Of a DNA stretch of 64,000 nucleotides, positions 10,049-18,555 are shown one piece after another (position 1 is the first letter of the stretch; each line of letters starts with the position of its first letter). The DNA comes from Acidobacteriaceae bacterium. Its GTDB lineage: Bacteria > Acidobacteriota > Terriglobia > Terriglobales > Acidobacteriaceae. A program made the position numbers and the translations under genes. The DNA lies in the NCBI GenBank assembly GCA_003132445.1, contig PKXU01000184.1, forward strand, positions 42,367 through 106,366. The letters run 5' to 3'. A model generated the notes under the pieces. It was not told where the DNA came from. It saw only the letters and a program-made list of their open reading frames with translations, and ran no database searches.

Positions 10049-11283
10049 GCGAATTCAGCCTCTAGCGATTGTTCGGCCGTGCACTCCGCTTCGTTCATCA
10101 GAGGAAGTTTGATACGGATGCGCGAATACGTGGTGTTGCGCTCGGCCGGAATGCGGCCCATTTCTAAAATCAGCGATTGAAAATCCTGCGGGCTGGTGTA
10201 TTGTCCCGCAGTCGCGCCGGCTTCGCGGGAAATATTTTCTTCCATCAAGGTTCCGCCGTAGTCGTTGGCGCCGGCGTGCAGGCAGAGTTGCGAAAGCCGG
10301 CGGTTCAGCTTTACCCAGGAAACCTGAATGTTATTGATGGAGCCGGCGAGCAGCAAACGCGCCAGCGCATGAACTTTCAGATGCTCGGCCAGCGTTGGTC
10401 CGGTGCGCGCCAGTCCCTGATGAAAAAGTAAAGTGTTCTGATGGACGAAGCCCAGCGGCACGAATTCGGTGAAGCCTCCCGTTTCGGCCTGAATGTCGCG
10501 CAGAAGGCGCATCTGGCGGACCCAGTGGCCCGGAGTTTCCGTGTGTCCATACATCAGCGTCGAAGTCGTGCGGATACCGCAGCGGTGCGCGGTGCGGATC
10601 ACCTCGACCCATTGCGCGGTGGAAAGTTTATTGGCGGAGAGGATGTGGCGAATCTGGTCGTCGAGAATTTCGGCAGCCGTGCCGGGCAGCGTGCCGAGTC
10701 CATTGTCGCGCAACATGGAAAGATAGTCCGCCAGCGGCATGCCCGTGAGTTCGACGCCATAGACAATTTCCATGGGCGAGAACGCGTGGATATGCATGCC
10801 GGGAACGGCGCTCTTGATGGCGCGCAGAATATCGCGGTAGTGGAACTTCGGAAGCTCGTGAGGCAGTCCGCCTTGAATGCAGACTTCAGTGGCACCCAGT
10901 TGCCATGCTTCCACAGCTTTTTGCGCCATCTGGTCGAGAGTGAGGAAGTAAGTGTCAGACTCGCGCGGGCCGCGGCTGAAAGCGCAGAATTTGCATCCCA
11001 CAAAACAAATGTTGGTGAAATTGATGTTGCGGTTGACCACATAGGTGACGAGGTTGCCGGCCAGTTCGGCGCGCAGCAGGTTGGCCGCAACCAGCAGGCC
11101 GAGCAAGTCGTCGCCTTCGGAGTTGGCGAGCGCGTAGGATTCTTCGAGCGACAGGTCCTTACCATTTTGTGTTTCAAGGACCTTTTCTAAAGAAGACCGC
11201 AGCGCGGGAGTCAGGAACTGAGTAATGTCGGACCAGTCGAGCGATGGGAAAGCTTCGAGTTCCGGGCGTGTAAGTTCGTGCAT
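10045..11283 (-). CDS. cofH: FO synthase subunit 2 (radical SAM)
   Basis: VNRNINFTNICFVGCKFCAFSRG radical SAM CxxxCxxC, VEVIRTAHRCGIRTTSTLMYGHTETPGHWVRQMRLLR. ORF track starts at 11367, but the first 28 codons lie in a palindromic repeat, so the ATG at 11283 is preferred. Confidence 0.92.
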   Translation of the reverse strand: MHELTRPELEAFPSLDWSDITQFLTPALRSSLEKVLETQNGKDLSLEESYALANSEGDDLLGLLVAANLLRAELAGNLVTYVVNRNINFTNICFVGCKFCAFSRGPRESDTYFLTLDQMAQKAVEAWQLGATEVCIQGGLPHELPKFHYRDILRAIKSAVPGMHIHAFSPMEIVYGVELTGMPLADYLSMLRDNGLGTLPGTAAEILDDQIRHILSANKLSTAQWVEVIRTAHRCGIRTTSTLMYGHTETPGHWVRQMRLLRDIQAETGGFTEFVPLGFVHQNTLLFHQGLARTGPTLAEHLKVHALARLLLAGSINNIQVSWVKLNRRLSQLCLHAGANDYGGTLMEENISREAGATAGQYTSPQDFQSLILEMGRIPAERNTTYSRIRIKLPLMNEAECTAEQSLEAEFA

Positions 11284-11293
11284 GAGACGCTCC

Positions 11294-11375
11294 GTAGAGA
11301 CGTAGCTGGCTACGTCTCCTCTCACCATATCGGGACTGCCGGCGCCAGCAAGAGACGTTGCAAGCAACGTCTCTA
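11294..11375. repeat. paired palindromes between cofE and cofH
   Basis: GAGACGTAGC-TG-GCTACGTCTC (11297-11318) and AGAGACGTTGC-AA-GCAACGTCTCT (11351-11374). Confidence 0.85.
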
Positions 11376-11391
11376 CAGTGTAGCGGAAGTT

Positions 11392-12234
11392 CTAGCGAAA
11401 TAGATCGGTGGCCGCGGGTCGGAGCAGGTCGCGGACTTTCCCCGGCCCCGGTTCATAGCGAAATCCACGCACGATGCAGGCGGGCGCGCGATTGAGTTTG
11501 CCGCAGACCAGTCCGGCGGCGCAGGCCAGTTCGTCGGCCACGGCATCGACGCTGGCGCGCAGCTTGTAGCCGTGAGAATCGCGCCGTCCGCGATAATCCC
11601 GCAGAGGCTTCATTCCCGCGATGCCGATGGCAAACTCCGTCAGACCTTCGCGCCACGGCCGGCCGAAGCTGTCGGTAATGATCACAGGAGTGGATAAGCC
11701 GGTTTGTTTCTTGAGGGCACGGCGAAGATTAGCAGCGGAGCGGTCTGGATCCTCGGGAAGCAGCAGCGCGTGGCTGCCTCCGTTGACGTTGGAAACGTCG
11801 ACGCCGCTGTTGGCGCATAGAAAGCCGTGGTGCGTCTCGGTAATGAGCACACCATTTTTGCGCCGGATGACGGCGCGGCTCTCCCGCAGGGCCAGTTCGA
11901 CGACGCGAGCGTCGAGAGAATATTGTTTCGCCCACGCGATGGATTCTTCAGAGGGCTTGATCGTGGCGAGATCGACGAGGCGACCTTCCGCTTTCGAAAC
12001 AATTTTATGTTTCACCACGAGGATGTCGCCGGATTGAAAGCGAATGCGCAGCCGCCGAAGAGTCTCCACCAGTTTGTCGGCAATAGAATCTCCTGGGCGG
12101 ATCTCGTCGGCGATGGGGATCGGAATCAAGCGGAGTTCACCAGAATTGCCGCCACGCTTTGTGGTTCGCGAAGTTCGAGCGCTTGGCATAAAAGAAGGAT
12201 GCAAACCGGGCGACAAATGTCTCAGCCATGACAT
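11392..12234 (-). CDS. cofE: coenzyme F420-0:L-glutamate ligase
   Basis: GDILVVKHKIVSKAEGRLVDL...VLITETHHGFLCANSGVDVSNV...ITDSFGRPWREGLTEFAIGIAGMKPLRDYRG. Start may be internal (ATG near 12189). Confidence 0.92.
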   Translation of the reverse strand: MSWLRHLSPGLHPSFMPSARTSRTTKRGGNSGELRLIPIPIADEIRPGDSIADKLVETLRRLRIRFQSGDILVVKHKIVSKAEGRLVDLATIKPSEESIAWAKQYSLDARVVELALRESRAVIRRKNGVLITETHHGFLCANSGVDVSNVNGGSHALLLPEDPDRSAANLRRALKKQTGLSTPVIITDSFGRPWREGLTEFAIGIAGMKPLRDYRGRRDSHGYKLRASVDAVADELACAAGLVCGKLNRAPACIVRGFRYEPGPGKVRDLLRPAATDLFR

Positions 12235-12262
12235 CTCAGCCGATCACATCTGATCGCAAAAA

Positions 12263-12306
12263 TGTGGGGACAGCCGCCCTCGGCTGTCCGTCGAGAGCAG
12301 CTCGAC
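12263..12306. repeat. half-copy of the tgt palindromic repeat between cofC and cofE
   Basis: TGTGGGGACAGCCGCCCTCGGCTGTC (12263-12288), 25/26 identical to the tgt left arm, followed by hairpin GTCGAG-AGCAG-CTCGAC. Confidence 0.85.
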
Positions 12307-12411
12307 AGCTCTTCGTCGTCGGCAAACGAAGCACCGCTTATCTTAGGGCCTCGCCTCGGGGCCATTTCTCGCGTCGCTGAACCATCTCCCAACCGGCCTC
12401 TTCGATTGTTC

Positions 12412-13083
12412 TCAGGGCAAGCTCGCAGTGCCAGCAGTCACCACGCGATTCGCGACCGCCCGGGCGTACTCCCGAGCCAGCCGCTGGGCGCGCGTTTCGC
12501 CGGGTAAAGATATAAGTTCCTGCAGATCTGCAGGATTATCGACGTCCACCGCAATTCCCGGAAGTTTCAGCACCACACACGGTTTGCCGGTCGCTTGCGC
12601 AGCGATGTGATGCGGCTTGAAGCTGTCATTGCCAAAGCGCAGCGGGAAAAGATTCGCCGGACGCCGGAAGGCTGCGTTGGTGCCGCGTCCATCCGCAGCA
12701 GGAACCAGCACGCTTCCTTCCCTGGGAGCGCGCTTCAGAATTTCTTCCAACTCCCACGCTTCCACCAGCGGAATGTCCGCCGGAATGACCAGCGTGCTGT
12801 CGATGCCCCGCTCCACGCAAAGGCGCGTCGCCATCTCGATCGCGCCCGTTTCTCCGGGATTATCGGGGTCTGGAATAACTTCAAATCTATATTCTTCCGC
12901 CAGCTTTACCGCATAAGGGTCACTGCTGACGACCGCAACCTCGCAAAAATGTTTGCACTTGCGCAGCGCAGCCAGCACATCGTGCAGCATCGCCTGCGCT
13001 AGAGCGGTTCGCGACGATTGATCGAGAACGGCCGCCAGACGCTGCTTTGCAGCAGACAGATTTTTTACGGGGACGAGGATCAC
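12412..13083 (-). CDS. cofC: 2-phospho-L-lactate/PEP guanylyltransferase
   Basis: MILVPVKNLSAAKQRLAAVLDQSSRTALAQAMLHDVL...VIPADIPLVEAWELEEIL. Confidence 0.9.
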   Translation of the reverse strand: MILVPVKNLSAAKQRLAAVLDQSSRTALAQAMLHDVLAALRKCKHFCEVAVVSSDPYAVKLAEEYRFEVIPDPDNPGETGAIEMATRLCVERGIDSTLVIPADIPLVEAWELEEILKRAPREGSVLVPAADGRGTNAAFRRPANLFPLRFGNDSFKPHHIAAQATGKPCVVLKLPGIAVDVDNPADLQELISLPGETRAQRLAREYARAVANRVVTAGTASLP

Positions 13084-14066
13084 GGCTGCTGATCCAAACG
13101 CCGAAACGCCGATCCGCGCGCTGGGCGTTCATCGTGTGGGGACCGTGAAACGTACCCGAGCACATCGCGCGCGAGAGCTGCTTTGTCTTCGGCAGTGCGC
13201 ATGATGGTTTGGGTGCAGTGGACGGTCAACCCATTGGCGCGAAGAAGTTCGGCAGCGCGGGTGTCGCGGTGGTCGCAGACCAGGATGTCGATAAAGTCCT
13301 CGTAAGCATGGGCGACGCCGACGATCGAGCAGGGTAGTCCTTGCGCGGCCATCAGAATTCCCGCCGGACCCGCGACGGGAGCACTTCCGACGATGGGGCT
13401 GATGGCGGCAACTTTTCCGCGGCAGCGAAGCAACGTTTCGCGAATGCCAGGCACCGCCAGAATTGGGCCGATGCTGGTGATCGGATTGCTGGGAGCGATA
13501 ATGACTGCGTCGGCGGCCTCAATCGCGTCGATCACGCCGGGCGCGGGTTCGGCGTCGGAGGCTCCGGCGAATCGAACCGAGTTCACAGGGTCCTGGTACC
13601 AGCGCTGCACGAAATATTCTTCAAAACTCAATTCGCCGATGGGTGTATCGATGCGGGTTTCAACCCGCGAATCGCTCATGGGAAGAACGCGAGCTTTCAC
13701 GCCGAGCTTTTCGGAGATAACGGCGGTGGCATCGGAGAGCGTTTTGCCTTCGGCCAGCAGGCGCGATCGAAGCAAGTGCATGGCGAGGTCGCGGTCGCCG
13801 GTGTGGAACCACGTGGGCTCGCCAAGTTGTCCCATGGCCTGCAGGCAGAGAAATGTGTCGCCCTTCACGCCCCATCCGCGCTCCCGGCTGAGCATGCCGG
13901 AGAGCACATAGGTTATGGAGTCGATGTCGGGGGAAACGTAGAGCCCCCACCAGAGCAGGTCGTCGCCAGTATTAACGATCAGCGTGATTTGTTCGGCGGG
14001 CATGACCTGGCGCAGGCCGTCGACAAACTTCGCGCCGCCGGTGCCGCCGCTGAGCACGCAGATCAT
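13080..14066 (-). CDS. cofD: 2-phospho-L-lactate transferase
   Basis: MICVLSGGTGGAKFVDGLRQVMPAEQITLIVNTGDDLLWWGLYVSPDIDSITYVLSG. Confidence 0.94.
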   Translation of the reverse strand: MICVLSGGTGGAKFVDGLRQVMPAEQITLIVNTGDDLLWWGLYVSPDIDSITYVLSGMLSRERGWGVKGDTFLCLQAMGQLGEPTWFHTGDRDLAMHLLRSRLLAEGKTLSDATAVISEKLGVKARVLPMSDSRVETRIDTPIGELSFEEYFVQRWYQDPVNSVRFAGASDAEPAPGVIDAIEAADAVIIAPSNPITSIGPILAVPGIRETLLRCRGKVAAISPIVGSAPVAGPAGILMAAQGLPCSIVGVAHAYEDFIDILVCDHRDTRAAELLRANGLTVHCTQTIMRTAEDKAALARDVLGYVSRSPHDERPARGSAFRRLDQQP

Positions 14067-15289
14067 GCGGTCCTCTTTAACTTAGCCAGTCCGTGATCGT
14101 TGGCGGCAGCGCGCAGTTTTTCTGACAGCAGACCCGGACGTGCGATTACGCCAGCGATAAATTCCGGATACACCGGCAATCGTTGCCGCAGCGTAAATCC
14201 CTTGGCCTCGGTGCGCAGACGCAGTTGCTCCAGGTGCGGCCAGGGCTTTTCGGGATTAATATAATCGGGGGTCAGCGGCGAAATTCCTCCCCAATCGTTG
14301 ATGCCCGCGTCGGCTAAGTCATCATAAGGTGCGGAGAGGTTCGGGGGCGCCTGCATATTGACACTCGGCAGTAACAAGCGAGCTACCGCCACGGTGCGCA
14401 GCATCTCACCAGCAGTCGGTTCGGGCGAGTTGGCCATGGGAATTGCCCGCTTCGCGCGGAAGTTTTGCACGATGACTTCCTGAATGTGGCCGTAGCGTTC
14501 GTGCAAATCGCGGATTGCGAGTAGCGTGTCGACGCGATCTTCGAGCGACTCTCCAATCCCGATGAGCAAGCCGGTCGTAAACGGAACATTCTGCTTCCCC
14601 GCCTCTTCAATGGTGCGCAGGCGTTTGGCCGGAACTTTGTCGGGAGCGTTATCGTGCGCGGCGCCGGAGGCCAGCAGAGAGGCATTCGTGGTTTCGAGCA
14701 TAAGGCCCATGCTGGGGGAAACGGCGGCCAGGCGCGTGATCCATTCCGCGCTGAGCAGCCCGGGATTGGGATGCGGAAGCAACGTGGTCTCGCGCAGCAC
14801 GAGTTCGCACATCGCTTCGAGATAATGCAGCGTGGACCTGTAGCCGAGACGGCGCAGGGTCTGGCGCATCTCCGGGAAAATAAGTTCGGGCTTGTCGCCC
14901 AAAGAGAAGAGAGCTTCGGTGCATCCCAGCTTTTCACCGGCGCGAGCGACGGTGAGCACTTCATCGGGACTCATGGTGTGGGCGCCGGCGTCGCTGGGAT
15001 CGCGGCGGAACGTGCAGTATCCGCAGTAGTCGCGACATAAATTCGTTAGCGGCAGAAAAACTTTGCGCGAGTAAGTAATAACACCAGGCTTGAATCGCTC
15101 TTTGGCAGCACGGGCGGCCGCCAGAAGTTCGGGAAGTTCATCCTCGCCGCAGCGAATCAGATGCAGGGCTGACGCGCGCGAGATCGGGGCACCGGGACAC
15201 AATGCGGCGAGCGCCGAAGAGAATGCGGCGCGTTGTCGCGGCGCTGAAGCCGTAATTGCCGTCAGGGTCACTTGAAACGAATGATACAA
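14063..15289 (-). CDS. cofG: FO synthase subunit 1 (radical SAM)
   Basis: VITYSRKVFLPLTNLCRDYCGYCTFRRDP; ...NDWGGISPLTPDYINPEKPWP. Confidence 0.93.
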   Translation of the reverse strand: MYHSFQVTLTAITASAPRQRAAFSSALAALCPGAPISRASALHLIRCGEDELPELLAAARAAKERFKPGVITYSRKVFLPLTNLCRDYCGYCTFRRDPSDAGAHTMSPDEVLTVARAGEKLGCTEALFSLGDKPELIFPEMRQTLRRLGYRSTLHYLEAMCELVLRETTLLPHPNPGLLSAEWITRLAAVSPSMGLMLETTNASLLASGAAHDNAPDKVPAKRLRTIEEAGKQNVPFTTGLLIGIGESLEDRVDTLLAIRDLHERYGHIQEVIVQNFRAKRAIPMANSPEPTAGEMLRTVAVARLLLPSVNMQAPPNLSAPYDDLADAGINDWGGISPLTPDYINPEKPWPHLEQLRLRTEAKGFTLRQRLPVYPEFIAGVIARPGLLSEKLRAAANDHGLAKLKRTA

Positions 15290-15319
15290 CGGCGGAGCAT
15301 GGTAATGTAGGCGGTTGCA

Positions 15320-15430
15320 TGTAGCCCCGGACGCATTCGTCCGGGGTAGCAGTGTTCCGGGGTAGCAGGCCTCGGCATCCGCTGGGCGCTCGCTTCGCTC
15401 GCTGGGCGGACGAATGCGTCCGCCCCTACA
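15320..15430. repeat. palindromic element between cofG and the divergent flavin reductase gene
   Basis: Left TGTAGCCCCGGACGCATTCGTCCGGGG (15320-15346) and inverted GGGCGGACGAATGCGTCCGCCCCTACA (15404-15430) around an internal GCGCTCGCTTCGCTCGCTG hairpin. Confidence 0.85.
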
Positions 15431-15438
15431 TTAGAGAT

Positions 15439-15939
15439 ATGAGCTTAAATGCAGTCGACTTTCGGCGAGCCATGGGCCGCTTCGCCACGGGCGTGACGAT
15501 CGTTACGGTCGATCTCGATGGCGAAGTGCACGGCATGACCGCGAACGCGTTCGCGTCCGTGTCGCTCGATCCCATGCTGGTACTGGTGTGCGTTGATCAC
15601 GCCACGCGCACGCACGCGCATCTGCATGCCAGGAAGCGATTCGGGATTAACGTGCTATGCGAGACTCAGCGGGCGATCTCGGAATATTACGCGCGCCCGG
15701 AGCGCACTCACGAGCACGCGGAGGTTGAGGCCGGCGCGCTCTTTGACCGCACTAAACATGGCACGCCGATGCTGCATGGTGCCTTGGCCTACCTGGAATG
15801 CCGTCTGCACTCGGCGCAAGTAGCCGGCGACCATACCATCTTTATTGCGGAAGTCGAGGACGTGGTAGCGCGGGAGGGCGACCCGTTGCTGTTTTTTCGG
15901 GGAAAGTATCGCAAGGTCGGAGAGGATGTGGAGACGTAG
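15439..15939 (+). CDS. flavin reductase-like (FMN-binding) domain protein
   Basis: MSLNAVDFRRAMGRFATGVTIVTVDLDGEVHGMTANAFASVSLDPMLVLVCVDH. Upstream 29 codons of the ORF-track call lie in a palindromic repeat. Confidence 0.88.
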   Translation: MSLNAVDFRRAMGRFATGVTIVTVDLDGEVHGMTANAFASVSLDPMLVLVCVDHATRTHAHLHARKRFGINVLCETQRAISEYYARPERTHEHAEVEAGALFDRTKHGTPMLHGALAYLECRLHSAQVAGDHTIFIAEVEDVVAREGDPLLFFRGKYRKVGEDVET

Positions 15940-16323
15940 CTAAGTTGCCGGTTCTTCTGAAAAGGCGGGTCGGGGCCCGTTTCGACCCGAGGCGCGTCTT
16001 TTTTTGTTTTGAGCCATGTGCGCACGAATCTCGTCCATAGTCTGCCAGTAGTCGGCGATTTCAGAAATACCGCGTTTTGAGAGACTGACTGTCGTGCGCA
16101 TCTTCCGGTCAATAATTTCTTTGTGAACGACGACCAGACCAGCTTGTTCGAGATTAGTGAGCTGCACAGATAGGTTTCCCTTGCTCAACCGCGTGACCTT
16201 CTGCAGGAAGACAAAGTCGGCCGCTGCACACGCGGAAAGCACGGTCAGGATCGCTAGCCGCGCTGGTTCGTGCACCAGTCGATTGGGCGACGGGACCGTG
16301 TTCTGCTCGCTATTCATCGTCAT
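15940..16323 (-). CDS. winged-helix transcriptional regulator
   Basis: VHEPARLAILTVLSACAAADFVFLQKVTRLSKGNLSVQLTNLEQAGLVVVHKEIIDRKMRTTVSLSKRG. Confidence 0.75.
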   Translation of the reverse strand: MTMNSEQNTVPSPNRLVHEPARLAILTVLSACAAADFVFLQKVTRLSKGNLSVQLTNLEQAGLVVVHKEIIDRKMRTTVSLSKRGISEIADYWQTMDEIRAHMAQNKKRRASGRNGPRPAFSEEPAT

Positions 16324-16873
16324 CCGCGACTCTTTTCGGAAGCAGCCGGAGGAGAGTGAAGTGATCATACAGGCCAATCGCAATGAGGCTGAGACTCACA
16401 CCACTGACATTTAACACTTTCCACCAGCCGAATTGCTTTACCTCAGGATGCCATATTGCAAGAGTGATAAGCGAAACGAAGCAGACTAAGCCTCCCAGGG
16501 GGAAGAAGAAGCTTCGACGTTCGATGCTCCGCTGCTGCCATCGTAAGCCACTGGAGAAAAAAGCCACCCAGAGGAAGGAGGGCCACAGATCGATCTGGCG
16601 GCCAGAGTCACCTATCGCGACGTGTAAGTGGCCGAGAAAGCTCGAAAGCAACGGATCCGCGTAACGCGCGACAGACTGCCCGAAAAACAGGAGGGCGATT
16701 AGGACTGACTGAAGAATCACGAATTGCTTAGCACTTAGTTCCTTGGCGTGAACAGAACCAAACCGTTCTCGATAGTACGCAGGGATCCAACGCCGATATG
16801 CGGCTAAGAAAATTGCCAAGCCTACCAGCACTGCCAGCGAGACCCAACCCTGATCGTTCCCAAGTATTTCCAA
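16310..16873 (-). CDS. hypothetical integral membrane protein co-oriented with the winged-helix regulator
   Basis: Several hydrophobic segments; short overlap with the downstream regulator. Confidence 0.6.
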   Translation of the reverse strand: MEILGNDQGWVSLAVLVGLAIFLAAYRRWIPAYYRERFGSVHAKELSAKQFVILQSVLIALLFFGQSVARYADPLLSSFLGHLHVAIGDSGRQIDLWPSFLWVAFFSSGLRWQQRSIERRSFFFPLGGLVCFVSLITLAIWHPEVKQFGWWKVLNVSGVSLSLIAIGLYDHFTLLRLLPKRVADDDE

Positions 16874-17182
16874 GTTCTATTACGCAGAGAAATGTTCCAA
16901 AAAGCGCTGTGCATAGGCCTTGCTGGGCACCTAAGACTCTCGTAACGTATTTCAGTTCCTCGCGTCCCACTGGTAGGCTGCTGCTCGTGTCGCCGTTTAG
17001 TAGCGGCTCCAAGGACATAGGTGATCGCAACCGTACATCTTCCATGAACTGGTTTATATCATGAACCTGACCGGGGCGCTAGCCCGCAAGTGGCGTTGTC
17101 TGTGTCACTATTGGACAGCTGAAGCATCCAATTGACTGTCACTATAGTTAGTGGAATAAATCATTGAACAGGAGTCCCATTC

Positions 17183-17599
17183 ATGGCCGAGAAGACGGCA
17201 GAGAAGGTTACGAAAACGGAAGCTGAGTGGAAGAAGCAGCTGAGCGATGAGCAGTATCACGTGACCCGCGAGGCGGGCACCGAGTGTGCCTTTACCGGAA
17301 AGTACTGGAACACGAAAGAGCCGGGAATGTATCACTGCCTGTGCTGTGGCTCTCCGCTCTTTGACTCGAATACGAAATTTAATTCCGGCACGGGCTGGCC
17401 GAGCTTCTATAAGCCCGGCGAGAGCAGCAATGTGGTGGAGCATCGCGACACGAAATATGGCATGGTGCGAACCGAAGTTCGCTGCGCCAAGTGCGACGCG
17501 CATCTGGGACACGTGTTTGAAGACGGTCCGGCGCCGACGGGCCTGCGCTATTGCATGAATTCTGCCGCGTTAGATTTCAAGCCTGCGGAGAAGAAGTAA
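17183..17599 (+). CDS. msrB: peptide-methionine (R)-S-oxide reductase
   Basis: [42 protein letters not shown]...[34 protein letters not shown]. Confidence 0.95.
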   Translation: MAEKTAEKVTKTEAEWKKQLSDEQYHVTREAGTECAFTGKYWNTKEPGMYHCLCCGSPLFDSNTKFNSGTGWPSFYKPGESSNVVEHRDTKYGMVRTEVRCAKCDAHLGHVFEDGPAPTGLRYCMNSAALDFKPAEKK

Positions 17600-17607
17600 A
17601 GAACCCA

Positions 17608-17637
17608 GGGGGCTTAAAAGCCCTCCCGTTTTTTTTG
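17608..17637 (+). terminator. Rho-independent terminator downstream of msrB
   Basis: GGGCTT-AA-AAGCCC stem followed by cTCCCG and a T8 run. Confidence 0.65.
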
Positions 17638-17811
17638 GCTTAACGCACGACTGAAGTCGTGCCCTTCCCAAAAAATATCCCTACACTCCGTACCGTTGAT
17701 GTAAGTCGTAGGAGCAGGACCAGGAAAGATCCTGACGACGGTTTTCGGTACAATAAAGATAAGAGGCACGCGTCGGCGTGCCCCTTAGTTATCGGAGAAT
17801 CTTTCCACCAA

Positions 17812-18306
17812 TTATGCGCCGGCCGTAGTCGCCAGAGCCTTCTGCTCGACTGCCTTGGGCTGATTCTGCTGATGTTCTTTCGGTTTGCCTTCGCTGCTGC
17901 GAACTTGAATTCCACCTTTTAGCGCGGCGCCGTCTTCCACGCTGATGCGCGAAGTGGAAATATCGCCATGCACTGACCCTTCTGCCCGGATATCTACGCG
18001 ATCGCTGCACTCGATGTTGCCGGTCACTTTGCCCATGACCACAACTTCGCGCGCCTGAATGCTGGCATCAACCTTGCCATTGCGGCCAATCGTTACCCGG
18101 CTTTCGGGCATGGTAACTTTGCCTTCGATGCGGCCGTCAATGTAAAGAGCCTCAGAACCGCTGACCTCGCCCTTGATGTAGAGCGTGCGGCCAATGGTGG
18201 CCTGATCCACGGGAGCGGTAACGGTTTTAATGGGATTGTAAGCGTTAGAGTTGGAAGCCGGCGATGCGGCCTTTGGGTTGAAAGAGTTCTCCGACGACTG
18301 AAGCAT
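17812..18306 (-). CDS. bactofilin (polymer-forming cytoskeletal protein)
   Basis: GRTLYIKGEVSGSEALYIDGRIEGKVTMPESRVTIGRNGKVDASIQAREVVVMGKVTGNIECSDRVDI. Confidence 0.9.
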   Translation of the reverse strand: MLQSSENSFNPKAASPASNSNAYNPIKTVTAPVDQATIGRTLYIKGEVSGSEALYIDGRIEGKVTMPESRVTIGRNGKVDASIQAREVVVMGKVTGNIECSDRVDIRAEGSVHGDISTSRISVEDGAALKGGIQVRSSEGKPKEHQQNQPKAVEQKALATTAGA

Positions 18307-18555
18307 TGGACCTTCCTTGGGTCTCCGCGCAGCGCTTTACTCCTGCATTCCGAACCTGCAAAGCGCCTGACACCTGGTCACGCGGGTATCTGAAATTTGG
18401 TGGCCTTCGGCAGTTGCTGGCCTACTGGCCACTCTGAATATCGCACAGACGTAAGTAGAGGTGAGAGATTACGGAAGATGTTGTACAGGTGAGGAAATCC
18501 TTAACATTATGAGTTCGGCCCATAAGCAATGGGATCCGCGGCCCGGCCGACGGCG

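Noticed and set aside
10177-11190. Long plus-strand ORFs opposite cofH (84 and 249 aa)
   Set aside because: Antisense to a strongly recognisable CofH; no family resemblance in the translations.
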